Origin: Ruminiclostridium cellobioparum DSM 1351 = ATCC 15832
GTDB taxonomy: Bacteria > Bacillota > Clostridia > Acetivibrionales > DSM-1351
Length of the DNA stretch: 64,000 bases
Reading direction: 5' to 3'
NCBI RefSeq assembly: GCF_000621505.1
Contig: NZ_JHYD01000001.1
Coordinates: 186,001 to 250,000 of the forward strand
Part shown: piece after piece, positions 17,574-27,011 of the stretch
Position numbering within the stretch: position 1 is the first letter of the stretch
How the letters are laid out: each line of letters starts with the position of its first letter
Translations under genes and position numbers: made by a program
The notes under the pieces: generated by a model
Seen by the model: only the letters and a program-made list of their open reading frames with translations
Told to the model about the DNA's origin: nothing
The model's database searches: none

Positions 17574-20135
17574 CTATATAGTCCAGCGGATCAATCCAGT
17601 ATCAAACCTGTTTATCATATCCGGATGCTTTGGGGTTGCACGGAAAGTATAGGCATATTCTCCGCCGTCTTCAATTCTAAGGTTCAGAGAATATCTGTAC
17701 AGGCTGTCGGCCAGCTTTTCGGTGCAATTCATCTCAACTGCCTGTGCATTTGCTATTTTCCCGTTTTCCAGAGTTCCGTAATATAATTCAACCATAATGT
17801 TTGCCGGATCGATTGCACCTAATTGGGCATTGACCCACAGGTTGATTTCCTGCCCGGAATTTGACCTGTAATCTTTGAGGTCATTGTGGTTTTTATCTGC
17901 CATAAGCTGTACCTGGGCCCAATTGTTTTTCATATGTTCTTCAAAGGAGCTGAAACTTCTTGCCGTATTGCAGTTATCCTCCAACAGCTTTGAAGCCCCG
18001 GTCATGGCGGGCAGATACATTCTTTCGGTGTACTCCTTTACCATTCTGTCGGTACTGTAATTCCAGGCCAGTGACTTTATGGAATTTTTCATGATTCGGA
18101 TCCATTCCTCAGGTATACCTTTCTCGTTAACCTTGTAGAAAAGGGGAATGATCTTTCCTTCAAGAGTGTCATATATGGATTCGCTGTCTATATTGTCCTG
18201 GGAGTTCTCATTGTCAAATTCGGTCTCATCACCTATAACCCAGCCGTTTTCACCAGTATAGCCCTCGCACCACCAGCCGTCCAGAATGCTGAAATTAATG
18301 ATGCCGTTTATGCAGACCTTTTGACCGCTGGTTCCGCTTGCTTCAAGAGGCCTTCTTGGATTATTCATCCATATGTCAACGCCTTGAACAAGATTTCTGG
18401 CAACAGTCATATTATAGTTTTCAAGAAGGATAACCTTTCCGTAAAAGCCTTCCTGCCTTGCTATATCGTTTATATTCTTGATGACATCGTGAGCCGGGCC
18501 GTCGGCAGGGTGGGCCTTACCGGCGAAAATAATCTGCACCGGCTTTTCCGGGTTATTAAGGATATTCTGTATCCTTGCAAGATTTCTGAATATGAGGTTT
18601 GCTCGCTTATAGGTTGCAAACCTTCTAGCAAAACCGATGGTAAGCGCATTGGGATCAAGGAAGGTATCAACTTGTCTTACCGCTTCCATAGATTCACCGT
18701 TAGCCAGTTTCTGAGCCTTCAGCCTATCCCTTACAAAACCGATCAGCTTGTGCTTTAATTCCAAATGGGTATTCCAGAGCTCTCCGGAAGGAATATTGTC
18801 TACAGCTTCAAAAGTGGAAGCGGAGTATATCCTGGTTTTCCAGTCGGAATCGAGATATTTGTCATAAAGCTCCTTTATTTTAGGCGATAACCAGGTCAGT
18901 GTATGGATTCCATTGGTTACGTGCGTTATGGGAACATCATCCTGGGGTACGCCGGGCCAGACATCTCCGAAAATATCCCTGGAGACGGCTCCGTGAAGCT
19001 TGCTTACCCCATTTTTTCTGCCGGCAAGCGTCAGAGCGAGGACTGTCATGTTGAAATTCTGATCCTCGGGATTTTTCAGTCCCAGTTCAAGAAAATCATA
19101 TCTGCTGAGTCCCAATTGACCCCAGAAATCTCCGAAATATTTGTCCATCATGTACAGAGGGAAGGTGTCATTTCCTGCCGGAACAGGGGTATGGGTGGTA
19201 AATATGGCGGAATTGGACACAATCTGCTTTGCTTCCTTAAAGGTTAAATGTTTTTCATTAATAAGTTTTCTTATAAGTTCCAGTCCCATGAAAGAGGAAT
19301 GTCCCTCGTTCATATGATAAACCGTGGGGTGGATATCCAGTGCATCCAAAACACGGATGCCGCCGATACCAAGGAAAATTTCCTGCTGAATCCTGGTTTC
19401 ATGATCCCCTCCGTACAGCCTTGAAGTAAGGGCTCTGTCAGAAGGATTGTTCTTCGACACATCGGTATCCATCAGGTAAAGATTGATTCTGCCGATTTGT
19501 ACTTTCCAGACCTTTGCATATACGGTTCTGCCCGCAAAGGTGATATTGATTTCAGCCTGCTCGCCGTTTGAATTGAGTGCCGGCAATATTGGAAGCTGGG
19601 AAATATTCAAATTATTAAAGCTGGTTTCCTGCCAGCCGTCAATATTGATTCTCTGACTGAAATAACCCTGTTTGTAAAAAAGACCGATTGCAGTAAAGGG
19701 AAGGCCCAGATCACTGGCAGATTTGCAGTGATCACCCGACAATACGCCCAGACCGCCGGAATAAATAGGCAGCACTTCGTTTAGACCGTATTCGGCCGAG
19801 AAATAGGCGATTCTTTTTCCGTTACTTTCGGGATGATTTATTGAAAACCATGTGTCTTTTTCGGACATATAGCTGTCAAAGGCAGCGACCACATTATGAA
19901 GCCTTGACATATAATCCTTATCTTCAAGCCTGGCCTGAAGCTTTTTCTGACTTACCTCCTGCAGAAAACGTACAGGGTTTTTGCCCAGCTTTTCCCAAAG
20001 CTCCAGGTCGATCTCCCTGTAAAGGTCGATTGCCTCAGGATTCCAGGACCACCATAAATTATATGCGATATCGTTCAATCTCTTAAATTCTTCCGGCAGG
20101 GCTGATATTACGTTGATTTTTCCAACAAGATACAT
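17574..20135 (-). CDS. glgP: Alpha-glucan phosphorylase (GT35, DUF3417-type)
   Basis: Phosphorolyses alpha-1,4-glucans or maltodextrins to glucose 1-phosphate with a pyridoxal-phosphate cofactor. 853 residues. The N-terminal DUF3417 segment (LNDIAYNLWWSWNPEA, about 22-37) marks the archaeal/thermophile-type subfamily. It continues with YFSAEYGLNEVLPIYSGGLG, the HMNEGHSSF segment, RRFATYKRANL, and NPRRPLEASGTSGQK near the cofactor pocket. The ATG at 20135 is chosen over 20141 because GGAGGA (20141-20146) overlaps the latter. The adjoining upstream 0.8 kb is packed with palindromic repeats. It appears monocistronic. Confidence 0.92.
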   Translation of the reverse strand: MYLVGKINVISALPEEFKRLNDIAYNLWWSWNPEAIDLYREIDLELWEKLGKNPVRFLQEVSQKKLQARLEDKDYMSRLHNVVAAFDSYMSEKDTWFSINHPESNGKRIAYFSAEYGLNEVLPIYSGGLGVLSGDHCKSASDLGLPFTAIGLFYKQGYFSQRINIDGWQETSFNNLNISQLPILPALNSNGEQAEINITFAGRTVYAKVWKVQIGRINLYLMDTDVSKNNPSDRALTSRLYGGDHETRIQQEIFLGIGGIRVLDALDIHPTVYHMNEGHSSFMGLELIRKLINEKHLTFKEAKQIVSNSAIFTTHTPVPAGNDTFPLYMMDKYFGDFWGQLGLSRYDFLELGLKNPEDQNFNMTVLALTLAGRKNGVSKLHGAVSRDIFGDVWPGVPQDDVPITHVTNGIHTLTWLSPKIKELYDKYLDSDWKTRIYSASTFEAVDNIPSGELWNTHLELKHKLIGFVRDRLKAQKLANGESMEAVRQVDTFLDPNALTIGFARRFATYKRANLIFRNLARIQNILNNPEKPVQIIFAGKAHPADGPAHDVIKNINDIARQEGFYGKVILLENYNMTVARNLVQGVDIWMNNPRRPLEASGTSGQKVCINGIINFSILDGWWCEGYTGENGWVIGDETEFDNENSQDNIDSESIYDTLEGKIIPLFYKVNEKGIPEEWIRIMKNSIKSLAWNYSTDRMVKEYTERMYLPAMTGASKLLEDNCNTARSFSSFEEHMKNNWAQVQLMADKNHNDLKDYRSNSGQEINLWVNAQLGAIDPANIMVELYYGTLENGKIANAQAVEMNCTEKLADSLYRYSLNLRIEDGGEYAYTFRATPKHPDMINRFDTGLIRWTI

Positions 20136-20296
20136 GTGCATCCTCCAATCTGTTATTTAGTAGATTATATATTTCTACCCGTTATTTATATGATTCAAGC
20201 TGTATTTGCTTATCCGATTTTCAGTTGTTGATATAATAACATAAAGAAGATGTTATTGGTAGCGTTTATCATTAATTAATACAATGTTAAAATTTA

Positions 20297-20570
20297 TTTA
20301 ACGCGTAGTGCTAATTAATTTGAATTTTGCTTTACCTGTGTAATATTCTATATCAACTGGTAGCTTCCGTACTGACTTCATAAAATAAGGGCGCCCCCAA
20401 AACAATTACATAAATTGTATCGCCTCATTTAAAGCGGTTTTGCCGACAATTTATCACAATTGTTTTTAACCGTGCATCTTATTTCATGAAGTTGTCCCTC
20501 GTACCAGTTGATTCTAATTAAATCTATCTGTAAAGCAAAACAAATTATTAACTAGCATTACGAGCTAATT
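20297..20570. repeat. MITE-like palindromic repeat, copy 2 (inverted)
   Basis: Reverse-oriented relative of the 3628-3850 element. Shared blocks include TTTGCTTTACCTGTG, ATATCAACTGGTAGC, TTCATAAAATAAGGG, ATGAAGTTGTCC and CTATCTGTAAAGCAAAA. This copy has a loop about 45 bp longer, around 20420-20455. It directly abuts the longer palindrome at 20575. Confidence 0.75.
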
Positions 20571-20574
20571 TAAC

Positions 20575-20900
20575 TTGTTGTGCCGGTTAAATTATGATTG
20601 CTTTTCAGTAATATGTAGTATTTGTCTTAATGGGATGCAGCTTCCAAAAAAATGAGGCACCAGTAGTGCGCGAGGCCGGTACCCGTCAATGGGAAGCCCG
20701 GTTAGAAGAGCTTGCTTGAAATTTGTAGACTTACACCAAGTGCAGCGACGGCCGTACTATTTCAGGCAAGAACTTCGGGGGCAATCCATTGACGGATACC
20801 GGCCGGGAGAACTACTGACATGCATACATTGGTCAAAGCTGCCCTCCAATTCTGCAAAGCTCCATGAGCTGAAAAGTCAATTAAATTAACCGGCAACGAC
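20575..20900. repeat. Long imperfect palindrome (~325 bp)
   Basis: The two halves are imperfect inverted copies along their whole length. Ends are GTGCCGGTTAAATTATG (about 20579) against TTAAATTAACCGGCAAC (about 20881-20897). Inner blocks are GATGCAGCTTCC against AAAGCTGCCCTCC. CAGTAGTGCGCGAGGCCGG (about 20660) matches CCGGCCGGGAGAACTACTG, and CCCGTCAATGGGAAGCC matches GGGCAATCCATTGACGG. GAGCTTGCTTGAAATT matches ATTTCAGGCAAGAACTTC. The loop lies near 20735-20745. The short frame at 20689 has no ribosome site and is not a gene. Confidence 0.75.
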
Positions 20901-20986
20901 CCGCTGAATTAAATGGAAAAAAATACTTTTCACAATTTATGATTTTGATAAATAAAAAGTACCAAAATGTGAAAAAAATATATATT

Positions 20987-21397
20987 ATGATAAATATGAT
21001 AAAACGATTCTTTATTTACGGTATTATCGGCTGGAGCATGGAAATAGTCTGGACGGGACTATATTCGTTAATCAACGGCAATATGACCCTTGAGGCATAT
21101 ACCAGCCTGTGGATGTTATTTATATACGGATGCGGAGTTTTCCTGGAACCTCTTCATGACATTATACGTTCCTGGAATGTTGTACTGAGAGGTTTAGTTT
21201 GGGTTGTGATAATTTGGGGAATAGAATACACAACAGGAAAACTGATCCTGAGCATATTGCACGTGTATCCATGGCAGTATTTCGGCAGATTTGCCGTTGA
21301 GGGTATTGTCAGGCTGGATTATGCTCCCGCATGGTTTCTGGCAGGGCTGCTGTTCGAACGTGTGCACCGGGCACTTGACAGATTGAAGATCGTGTAG
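20987..21397 (+). CDS. Small polytopic membrane protein (putative ABC-transporter type IV, PF06541-like)
   Basis: 136 residues from the ATG at 20987, with about four transmembrane helices. Features of the PF06541-like family include IKRFFIYGIIGWSMEIVWTG near the start and EPLHD. The gene at 44288 encodes a longer, better conserved member. The start is uncertain: ATG 20996 is an alternative, and none of the candidates has a good Shine-Dalgarno. Function of the family is not established despite the ABC label. It stands next to the repeat cluster, with no operon partner. Confidence 0.6.
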   Translation: MINMIKRFFIYGIIGWSMEIVWTGLYSLINGNMTLEAYTSLWMLFIYGCGVFLEPLHDIIRSWNVVLRGLVWVVIIWGIEYTTGKLILSILHVYPWQYFGRFAVEGIVRLDYAPAWFLAGLLFERVHRALDRLKIV

Positions 21398-21586
21398 AAA
21401 ATGGCAGATTTTCCAGTATCCTGTGTCACTAATGTTACAAATATTAATTTTTTGTGATTCATTTGAAATATACCAATAACAATATTATAATATAATTACT
21501 TTTTATATTAGATTACTAAAAAGTATACACGAGGGTGTATGCTTTTTGTTTGCACTTTGTGGGGCTTATTTGATTTAGGGGGCTAA

Positions 21587-22615
21587 ATGAATAACATAAC
21601 GGTAAATGAACAGTTTGGGCTGCAAAATCAGCTCAAGCAGGTAAAGAAGAAAAAGAAAAAATCAAAGCTGAAAAGCATTATTGTTTTTTTAATATTTGAG
21701 TTTTTATTTATGTCGTTAACAACACCGCTGCTGGTCTTTTACGGTCCTTTCAACAACGTAAAGCGAACTATAATAGGGATGACCTGGAACTCCTTTACGC
21801 TTCAGAAAATTCCGAAGGCCTTTTTGTCGGACAATGCAATATCCAGGATACTGGGTGACGGTTATGCAATATCGGATTTGGATACCGAAGCAATAAAAAT
21901 GCTTAAATTTGGAGTAAAGCACACCGGGGAGATTGAACTTTTTGATGTTGAGAGCTCCAATTTTAAAGGTAAGATGCTTTTGATAGAAGATCCCACCAGA
22001 ATAAAGGTCGGATACTCCAATCAGATGCCCAGAGCCGGTGAAACCACCAGCAGTATAGCAAAAAGAAATGGTGCCATTGCAGCCATAAACGGAGGCGGTT
22101 TTATTGACACCAAATGGGCAGGAACAGGAGGCGCTCCGCTGGGATATCTGATCAGTAACGGCAAGTATATAAGCGGACAAATCAAGGATAAGGACAAAAA
22201 ACGTGATACCATCGCCTTTACTGAAGATGGTATGCTCATAGTAGGAAAGCATTCGGAGAACGATCTGAATAAATACAAGGTTAAGGAGGCAATCAGTTTC
22301 GGTCCTCCGCTGATAGTTAACGGTAAACCCACTGTAAAGGGCGACGGCGGATGGGGTATCTCTCCAAGAACAGTAATAGGGCAAAAAGAAGACGGGTCTG
22401 TACTCATGCTGGTTATTGACGGGAGAAGCCTGAAATCCTTTGGAGCAACCCTGGAGGAAGTTCAGAACATCATGCTCAAGCATGGCGCCGTAAATGCTGC
22501 CAATCTGGACGGAGGTTCTTCAACAACAATGTATTATGACGGAAAGGTAATCAATACACCTTCGGATGCTCTGGGTGAAAGATCGGTTCCGTCGGTATTT
22601 ATGGTAATGCCGTAG
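21587..22615 (+). CDS. Phosphodiester glycosidase family protein (NAGPA/DUF2233), membrane anchored
   Basis: 342 residues. A basic N-terminus (KKKKKSKLK, about 20-28) precedes one transmembrane helix (about 29-50). The extracytoplasmic domain has the NAGPA-type signatures: AAINGGGFID, SFGPPLIVNG, SPRTVIGQ, VIDGRS and NLDGGSSTTMYYDG near the end. Relatives remove phosphodiester-linked sugars or are annotated in exopolysaccharide biosynthesis. The ATG at 21587 has TTTAGGGGG upstream. The next gene begins 97 nt later and encodes another anchored extracytoplasmic protein, so they may act together. Confidence 0.8.
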   Translation: MNNITVNEQFGLQNQLKQVKKKKKKSKLKSIIVFLIFEFLFMSLTTPLLVFYGPFNNVKRTIIGMTWNSFTLQKIPKAFLSDNAISRILGDGYAISDLDTEAIKMLKFGVKHTGEIELFDVESSNFKGKMLLIEDPTRIKVGYSNQMPRAGETTSSIAKRNGAIAAINGGGFIDTKWAGTGGAPLGYLISNGKYISGQIKDKDKKRDTIAFTEDGMLIVGKHSENDLNKYKVKEAISFGPPLIVNGKPTVKGDGGWGISPRTVIGQKEDGSVLMLVIDGRSLKSFGATLEEVQNIMLKHGAVNAANLDGGSSTTMYYDGKVINTPSDALGERSVPSVFMVMP

Positions 22616-22711
22616 AATAGAGCTCTGCTTCACGCCTTACCCGGCTCACGGTAGGTGCGTACATTTATTCATAACTCATTTATGTGGGCTGGAAAGGCGA
22701 ATGGTACCTGA

Positions 22712-23761
22712 TTGAAAACTTTAGCTAGGTGGTATAAGTGGATATTATTAGCAGTAATGTTCCAATTCTGTGTATTGTTTTATATAAATAATATATTTTT
22801 AAATAGTGATGGTTCGGTTAGTATAACAACGGCTGAAGGTGAAGTGAAGGAAAAGCCGGTAACCGGAGTTTTCACTGTTGCAGCCGGGGTCAAGGAAGTA
22901 AAGGTATCATATAATTCAAGATTCGGCGCATATGTGGACACTGACGGAGCGCTGCATATAGTGGATATAAAAGCGAAAAAAGATAAAAAGATAGCCGGTC
23001 TTGAAGACGATATGATAACATTTTTCAAGTGGCTGCCTGACAGGGATATGATTATTTACTCCTCGGATACCAAAAACGGTAAAAAGGGAGTGATACAGAT
23101 TTCAACCTATGAGGCCGATTACGGAACTATCAGGGATCTGCCCGAGATAAAAGCCGTAAATGCACAAAGCAAAGTTATGGATATAGATCTTTCACCGTAT
23201 ACAAACGTAGTTTATGCACAATTAAATACTTCGGAGACAAGGTCAAGAATTTACAGGATCAATGTCATGAACCAGTATTCAAATGTTTTAACCCTTGGTG
23301 CTGACGCAATTATCAAGGAGAGCGCCTATGTTAACAAGCTGGTTTATCAGAACCCGGGCGAACCGGTTTATGTGTATAATGATATGGATAAGTCAAAATC
23401 AAAGATAACCATTGATTCCGAAAATGTGAGGATACTGGATATAGATGCAAACGATACCCTGTTTATTGCAGCTCTGGGGAACGACGGGAAGGTGACTCAG
23501 CTATATCAGCAGAAGATTACAGAAAGCAGGTTTACTGATGACTGGACCAAAACTCCTTTGAAAGAACCTGTGCCTCCGGAAGATATAGTTGTATCCGGCA
23601 GCGGAAATGTTTACTATATTAATAGAAGTGAGAACAAAATTATTAATGTTAAAAATGATTTGAAAGCTTCATTCAGAGGAGAGTTTTTGGAGGTACTTAA
23701 CGGTACGCTTGTTTCCATCGACGGGAATAAGGTTAACATTAATTCCTTGAAGGAATATTAG
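22712..23761 (+). CDS. Membrane-anchored extracytoplasmic protein, unknown (propeller-like)
   Basis: 349 residues from a TTG at 22712. One N-terminal transmembrane helix (about 11-27) is followed by an outside domain with repeated beta-rich blades (for example LHIVDIKAKKDKKIAGL, MIIYSSDTKNGKKGVIQIST, LFIAALGNDGKVTQLYQQ). This pattern fits a TolB/WD-type propeller, but I do not recognise the family. The TTG start rests on the anchor reading through it; a GGAAAGG lies about 14 nt upstream, longer than ideal. Probable partner of the preceding glycosidase-like gene. Confidence 0.6.
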   Translation: MKTLARWYKWILLAVMFQFCVLFYINNIFLNSDGSVSITTAEGEVKEKPVTGVFTVAAGVKEVKVSYNSRFGAYVDTDGALHIVDIKAKKDKKIAGLEDDMITFFKWLPDRDMIIYSSDTKNGKKGVIQISTYEADYGTIRDLPEIKAVNAQSKVMDIDLSPYTNVVYAQLNTSETRSRIYRINVMNQYSNVLTLGADAIIKESAYVNKLVYQNPGEPVYVYNDMDKSKSKITIDSENVRILDIDANDTLFIAALGNDGKVTQLYQQKITESRFTDDWTKTPLKEPVPPEDIVVSGSGNVYYINRSENKIINVKNDLKASFRGEFLEVLNGTLVSIDGNKVNINSLKEY

Positions 23762-23846
23762 CCGGCAGAGATGTTTAATAATTTTTCAAATGGGTATAAA
23801 TAAATTAAGTTTTAGCAACTAACATGTGAATCAGGAGGAAATTTTT

Positions 23847-24173
23847 ATGTCAGGTAAAATAATTGATATTACCAAAGATACATTCGAGGGGTCGGTACTT
23901 AAATCAGAAAAGCCGGTAGTGGTTGATTTCTGGGCATCATGGTGCGGCCCTTGCAGGATGGTGGCTCCAATAATGGAGGAATTGGCAGAGGATTATGAGG
24001 GGAAAGTTCAGATTTCAAAGATAAACGTGGATGACCAGGGTGAACTGGCTGCCCAGTTCAGAATAATGAGCATACCGACTGTGCTGATATTTAAAGACGG
24101 CCAGGTTGCCGAAAAGATTGTCGGAGCCAGGGCAAAAGATGAGTTTTCCGAGCTTATAGATAAACATTTATAG
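23847..24173 (+). CDS. trxA: Thioredoxin
   Basis: A 108-residue cytoplasmic dithiol-disulfide carrier. The active site WCGPCR lies at about residues 32-37 in [14 protein letters not shown]. The cis-Pro loop reads SIPTVL, and buried Asp is in VVDFWA. The ATG at 23847 has AGGAGGAAAT upstream; an earlier in-frame ATG at 23826 lacks one. No reductase gene is adjacent in the window. Confidence 0.95.
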   Translation: MSGKIIDITKDTFEGSVLKSEKPVVVDFWASWCGPCRMVAPIMEELAEDYEGKVQISKINVDDQGELAAQFRIMSIPTVLIFKDGQVAEKIVGARAKDEFSELIDKHL

Positions 24174-24251
24174 AATCGGAGCTTTGCAGTATAGCAGTGT
24201 AATAGTTAATTCTTCTTTACAATAAATGAGAATATTATTTATTTCCATATG

Positions 24252-24303
24252 ATGAATCTCTTTCGGCAGTTGATTTGTTCAAGCTTGCCCTTAAGAGATT
24301 CAT
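24252..24303 (+). terminator. Hairpin between trxA and the DivIVA-like gene
   Basis: ATGAATCTCTT (24252-24262) and its exact complement AAGAGATTCAT (24293-24303), with a 30-nt loop, followed by TTGTTAT. Terminator-like or a regulatory dyad. Confidence 0.4.
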
Positions 24304-24368
24304 TTGTTATAATGGAAGATATTATAAAATAATTCATTTACTACAAATATTTTGTGGGAGGATGTACT

Positions 24369-24800
24369 ATGGCAGGGGAAAAATTATTTTCTACGGCCCT
24401 TTTCGGTTTCAAGAAAAAACATGTTAATGATTATCTTGAAAGATTAAATAAAGAGTATGAAGAAAAGCTTAAAGCCAAGGAAAAGGAAATTGCTGATGTT
24501 AAAGCCCAGTATCGTGATATCAAATCCAAATATGATGAGATCAGTTCAAATATCCAGCAGATAAAGGAAGACAGGGAGAAGATAGCCACTGCATTTATTA
24601 CTGCACAGGAAAAGGCAGAGACTATCATTAACGAGGCAAAACTTCAGGCCATCAGCGAGAAGAAAAATCTTGAAAAACAGGTGGAAGAAGAAAAAGAAAA
24701 GCTTGTGGATATAAAGGAAGAACTTAAGGTCTTAAAGGTGGAATTAGTCGGCAAGCTTAAAAAATATGAGGGTGAACTGTCAGGCTTTATAAAGGAATAA
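24369..24800 (+). CDS. DivIVA-domain coiled-coil protein
   Basis: 143 residues. The N-terminus (KLFSTALFGFKKKHVNDYLERL) matches the DivIVA membrane-targeting head in the GFKKxxVNxYL pattern. The rest (about 28-140) is one charged coiled coil. DivIVA/GpsB relatives mark curved membranes or the division site; the exact partner is unknown. The ATG at 24369 has GGGAGG at 24356-24361. Its position just before a T-box operon is probably incidental. Confidence 0.75.
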   Translation: MAGEKLFSTALFGFKKKHVNDYLERLNKEYEEKLKAKEKEIADVKAQYRDIKSKYDEISSNIQQIKEDREKIATAFITAQEKAETIINEAKLQAISEKKNLEKQVEEEKEKLVDIKEELKVLKVELVGKLKKYEGELSGFIKE

Positions 24801-24944
24801 AAGTATAAATTATTTTTATACTTGAATAAAAATATAATTTAAATTATAATAGGCTTTAATAATTATTGTGTTTTTTTGATGTCTATTGCATATATTAATA
24901 TTGCACACATTAATAAGTAGGGTGACAAATTTATAATTTTAAAT

Positions 24945-25232
24945 GCTGTGAATGGGAAGAGTAAGTATTGAATCAGTTTAAGAGAGCCGGTAAACAGGTT
25001 GCTGTTGGTGGGATTCCGGTACTGGTTGGTATTGAAGGCAGCCCGGGAGCAGCTTTTTCGAAAGTCGGAGACGGCAAGTAGAAAAAGACGTGACGCTACG
25101 TTACAGGCGCGTAATGTAAACATTATTTGTAAATAATGTCGCATTATTTGAGTGAATGCATTGCAGCATTAATTAGGGTGGTACCGCGGAAACCTTCGTC
25201 CCTGTTTTGGAGGACTTGGGTTTTTTTTGTGC
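24945..25232 (+). promoter_or_regulatory. T-box riboswitch leader
   Basis: Stem I signals AGAGAGCCGG (about 24981) and GGTGGGATTCCGG are present. The universally conserved T-box AGGGTGGTACCGCGG lies at 25175-25189. A terminator helix (AACCTTCGTCC against GGACTTGGGTT) with a T-run at about 25220-25229 follows. Uncharged tRNA is expected to stabilise the antiterminator and allow transcription of the Lrp-aminotransferase pair. A codon just before GAAG near 25033 reads ATT (Ile), which would fit the usual specifier place. I could not fold stem I, so the amino acid is unproven. Confidence 0.9.
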
Positions 25233-25323
25233 CACCTTTCTTATTATATTAAAAAAATATTCTGATCAGATATTATTTATAAGTCAATAACGACTAAATA
25301 AAAATGTAAAGGAGAGATTGAAA

Positions 25324-25803
25324 ATGGAAGAGATTCTGGAGATTTTGGAAAAGAACAGCAAAGTGACAGCGGCGGAGATAGCGGTTATGCTTGGCAAATC
25401 GGTTGAAGAGGTAACGGAAGCCATAAAGAAATATGAAGCTGAAAATGTAATAGTCGGATACAGTACACTGGTCAATTGGGATAAAACCGAGAGGGAAAAG
25501 GTTACGGCACTTATAGAAGTCAAGGTGACACCTCAAAGAGGACTGGGCTTTGATAAAATAGCCGACAGAATTTACAAATATCCTGAAGTTACAGCCTGTT
25601 ATCTGATGTCGGGCGGGTTTGACCTCACCGTAATCATTGAGGGGAAAACCATGAAGGAAGTTGCGCTGTTTGTATCGGAAAAGCTTGCACCCCTTGAATC
25701 GGTTCTAAGCTGTGCAACCCATTTTGTATTGAAAAAATACAAGGACAAGGGAACTATTTTTGAGGAAAAACCCATAGACAGAAGGGAGCCGATTTTCATA
25801 TGA
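25324..25803 (+). CDS. Lrp/AsnC-family transcriptional regulator
   Basis: 159 residues. N-terminal helix-turn-helix (ILEILEKNSKVTAAEIAVML, then SVEEVTEAIKKYE) and a C-terminal RAM ligand-binding domain (KVTALIEVKVTP, then YLMSGGFDLTVIIEG). Such proteins sense amino acids as octamers. The ATG at 25324 with AAGGAGAG at 25310-25317 is preferred to the TTG at 25318. It overlaps the aminotransferase start by 4 nt (ATGA). Both sit behind the T-box, so tRNA charging and amino-acid binding may both set expression. Confidence 0.85.
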   Translation: MEEILEILEKNSKVTAAEIAVMLGKSVEEVTEAIKKYEAENVIVGYSTLVNWDKTEREKVTALIEVKVTPQRGLGFDKIADRIYKYPEVTACYLMSGGFDLTVIIEGKTMKEVALFVSEKLAPLESVLSCATHFVLKKYKDKGTIFEEKPIDRREPIFI

Positions 25804-26966
25804 TAATGAAAGATATGATTTTGGACAGAATAAAAAATGTCCCGCCTTCTGGTATCAGAAAGTACTTTGATCTGATTAACGAGATGAAGGATGTCATATC
25901 CCTGGGAGTGGGAGAACCTGACTTTGTAACGCCCTGGAATATCCGGGAGGCCGGAATTTATTCACTGGAAAACGGGCATACACAGTATTCCTCCAATGCA
26001 GGTTTTATTGAACTCAGGGAAGAGATAAGCAAATATCTGCAGAGAAAATTTTCACTGGAATATAATCCTGTGGATGAAATATTGGTTACGGTGGGAGGAA
26101 GTGAAGGAATTGATGCAGCTTTGAGGGCTCTTGCGGGTCCGGGTGACGAGGTAATTATTCCGGAGCCCAGCTTTGTAGCATACAAGGGCTGTACCGGGTT
26201 TACAGGCGCTACAGCCGTCACCATTCCGCTAAAGCAGGAAAATGAATTTAAACTGACGGCTGAAGAGCTGGAAAATGCCATTACCGATAGAACAAAAGTA
26301 GTAATCATACCATTTCCCAATAATCCCACAGGAGCTATAATGACCAGAGAGGATTTATATGAACTGGTTAAGGTACTGAAGGACAAAAACATAGTGGTAC
26401 TGTCGGACGAAATATACTGCGAACTTACTTATGAAGGCGGGCATACTTCAATTGCAAGCTTTCCGGAAATGAAGGAACAGACGGTTGTAATCAACGGATT
26501 CTCAAAATCCTTTGCCATGACCGGGTGGCGTCTGGGCTATGCCTGCGGCCACAGGGACCTGATCGGTGAGATGAAAAAGATACATCAGTATGGTATCATG
26601 TGTGCCCCCACAACGGCTCAGGATGCCGCGATTGAGGCCCTGCAGAACAGCGATGACGATGTGGCCATGATGGCAAAAGAGTACAACAGGCGCAGGAGAG
26701 TCATGGTGGACGGATTTCAGAAGGCAGGATATTCGAGCTTTGAACCAAAGGGAGCCTTCTATGTATTTCCCAATATAAAAAGCTCAGGTCTCAGTTCGGA
26801 TGAATTCTGTGAAAGACTTTTGATGGAGCAGAAGGTGCTGGTGGTGCCCGGAACCGCATTCGGAGAATGCGGTGAAGGATATGTCCGTGCCTGTTATGCA
26901 TCGTCAATGGAAAATATAATAGAAGCAATGAAGAGGATAAGGACTTTTACCGACAGTCTTGGTTAG
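25800..26966 (+). CDS. PLP-dependent aminotransferase, class I/II
   Basis: A 388-residue fold-type I aminotransferase. GVGEPDFVTP (substrate region, about 36-45) is followed by TVGGSEGIDAALRAL, the pyridine-binding FPNNPTG and DEIYCEL motifs, and the Schiff-base Lys in NGFSKSFAMTGWRLG (about 230-244). RACYASS near the C-terminus carries the carboxylate-binding Arg. It is aspartate/aromatic-aminotransferase-like; the exact substrate cannot be read directly, although the T-box shows it is expressed when some tRNA is uncharged. Translationally coupled to the Lrp gene. Confidence 0.88.
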   Translation: MIMKDMILDRIKNVPPSGIRKYFDLINEMKDVISLGVGEPDFVTPWNIREAGIYSLENGHTQYSSNAGFIELREEISKYLQRKFSLEYNPVDEILVTVGGSEGIDAALRALAGPGDEVIIPEPSFVAYKGCTGFTGATAVTIPLKQENEFKLTAEELENAITDRTKVVIIPFPNNPTGAIMTREDLYELVKVLKDKNIVVLSDEIYCELTYEGGHTSIASFPEMKEQTVVINGFSKSFAMTGWRLGYACGHRDLIGEMKKIHQYGIMCAPTTAQDAAIEALQNSDDDVAMMAKEYNRRRRVMVDGFQKAGYSSFEPKGAFYVFPNIKSSGLSSDEFCERLLMEQKVLVVPGTAFGECGEGYVRACYASSMENIIEAMKRIRTFTDSLG

Positions 26967-27011
26967 GGTGCTGCTGCGCTGCTGCCGGTTGAAGTCTGGT
27001 TGGAGGAATTA

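Noticed and set aside
20689-20889. 66-codon open frame
   Set aside because: It lies entirely inside the long palindrome and lacks a ribosome site.
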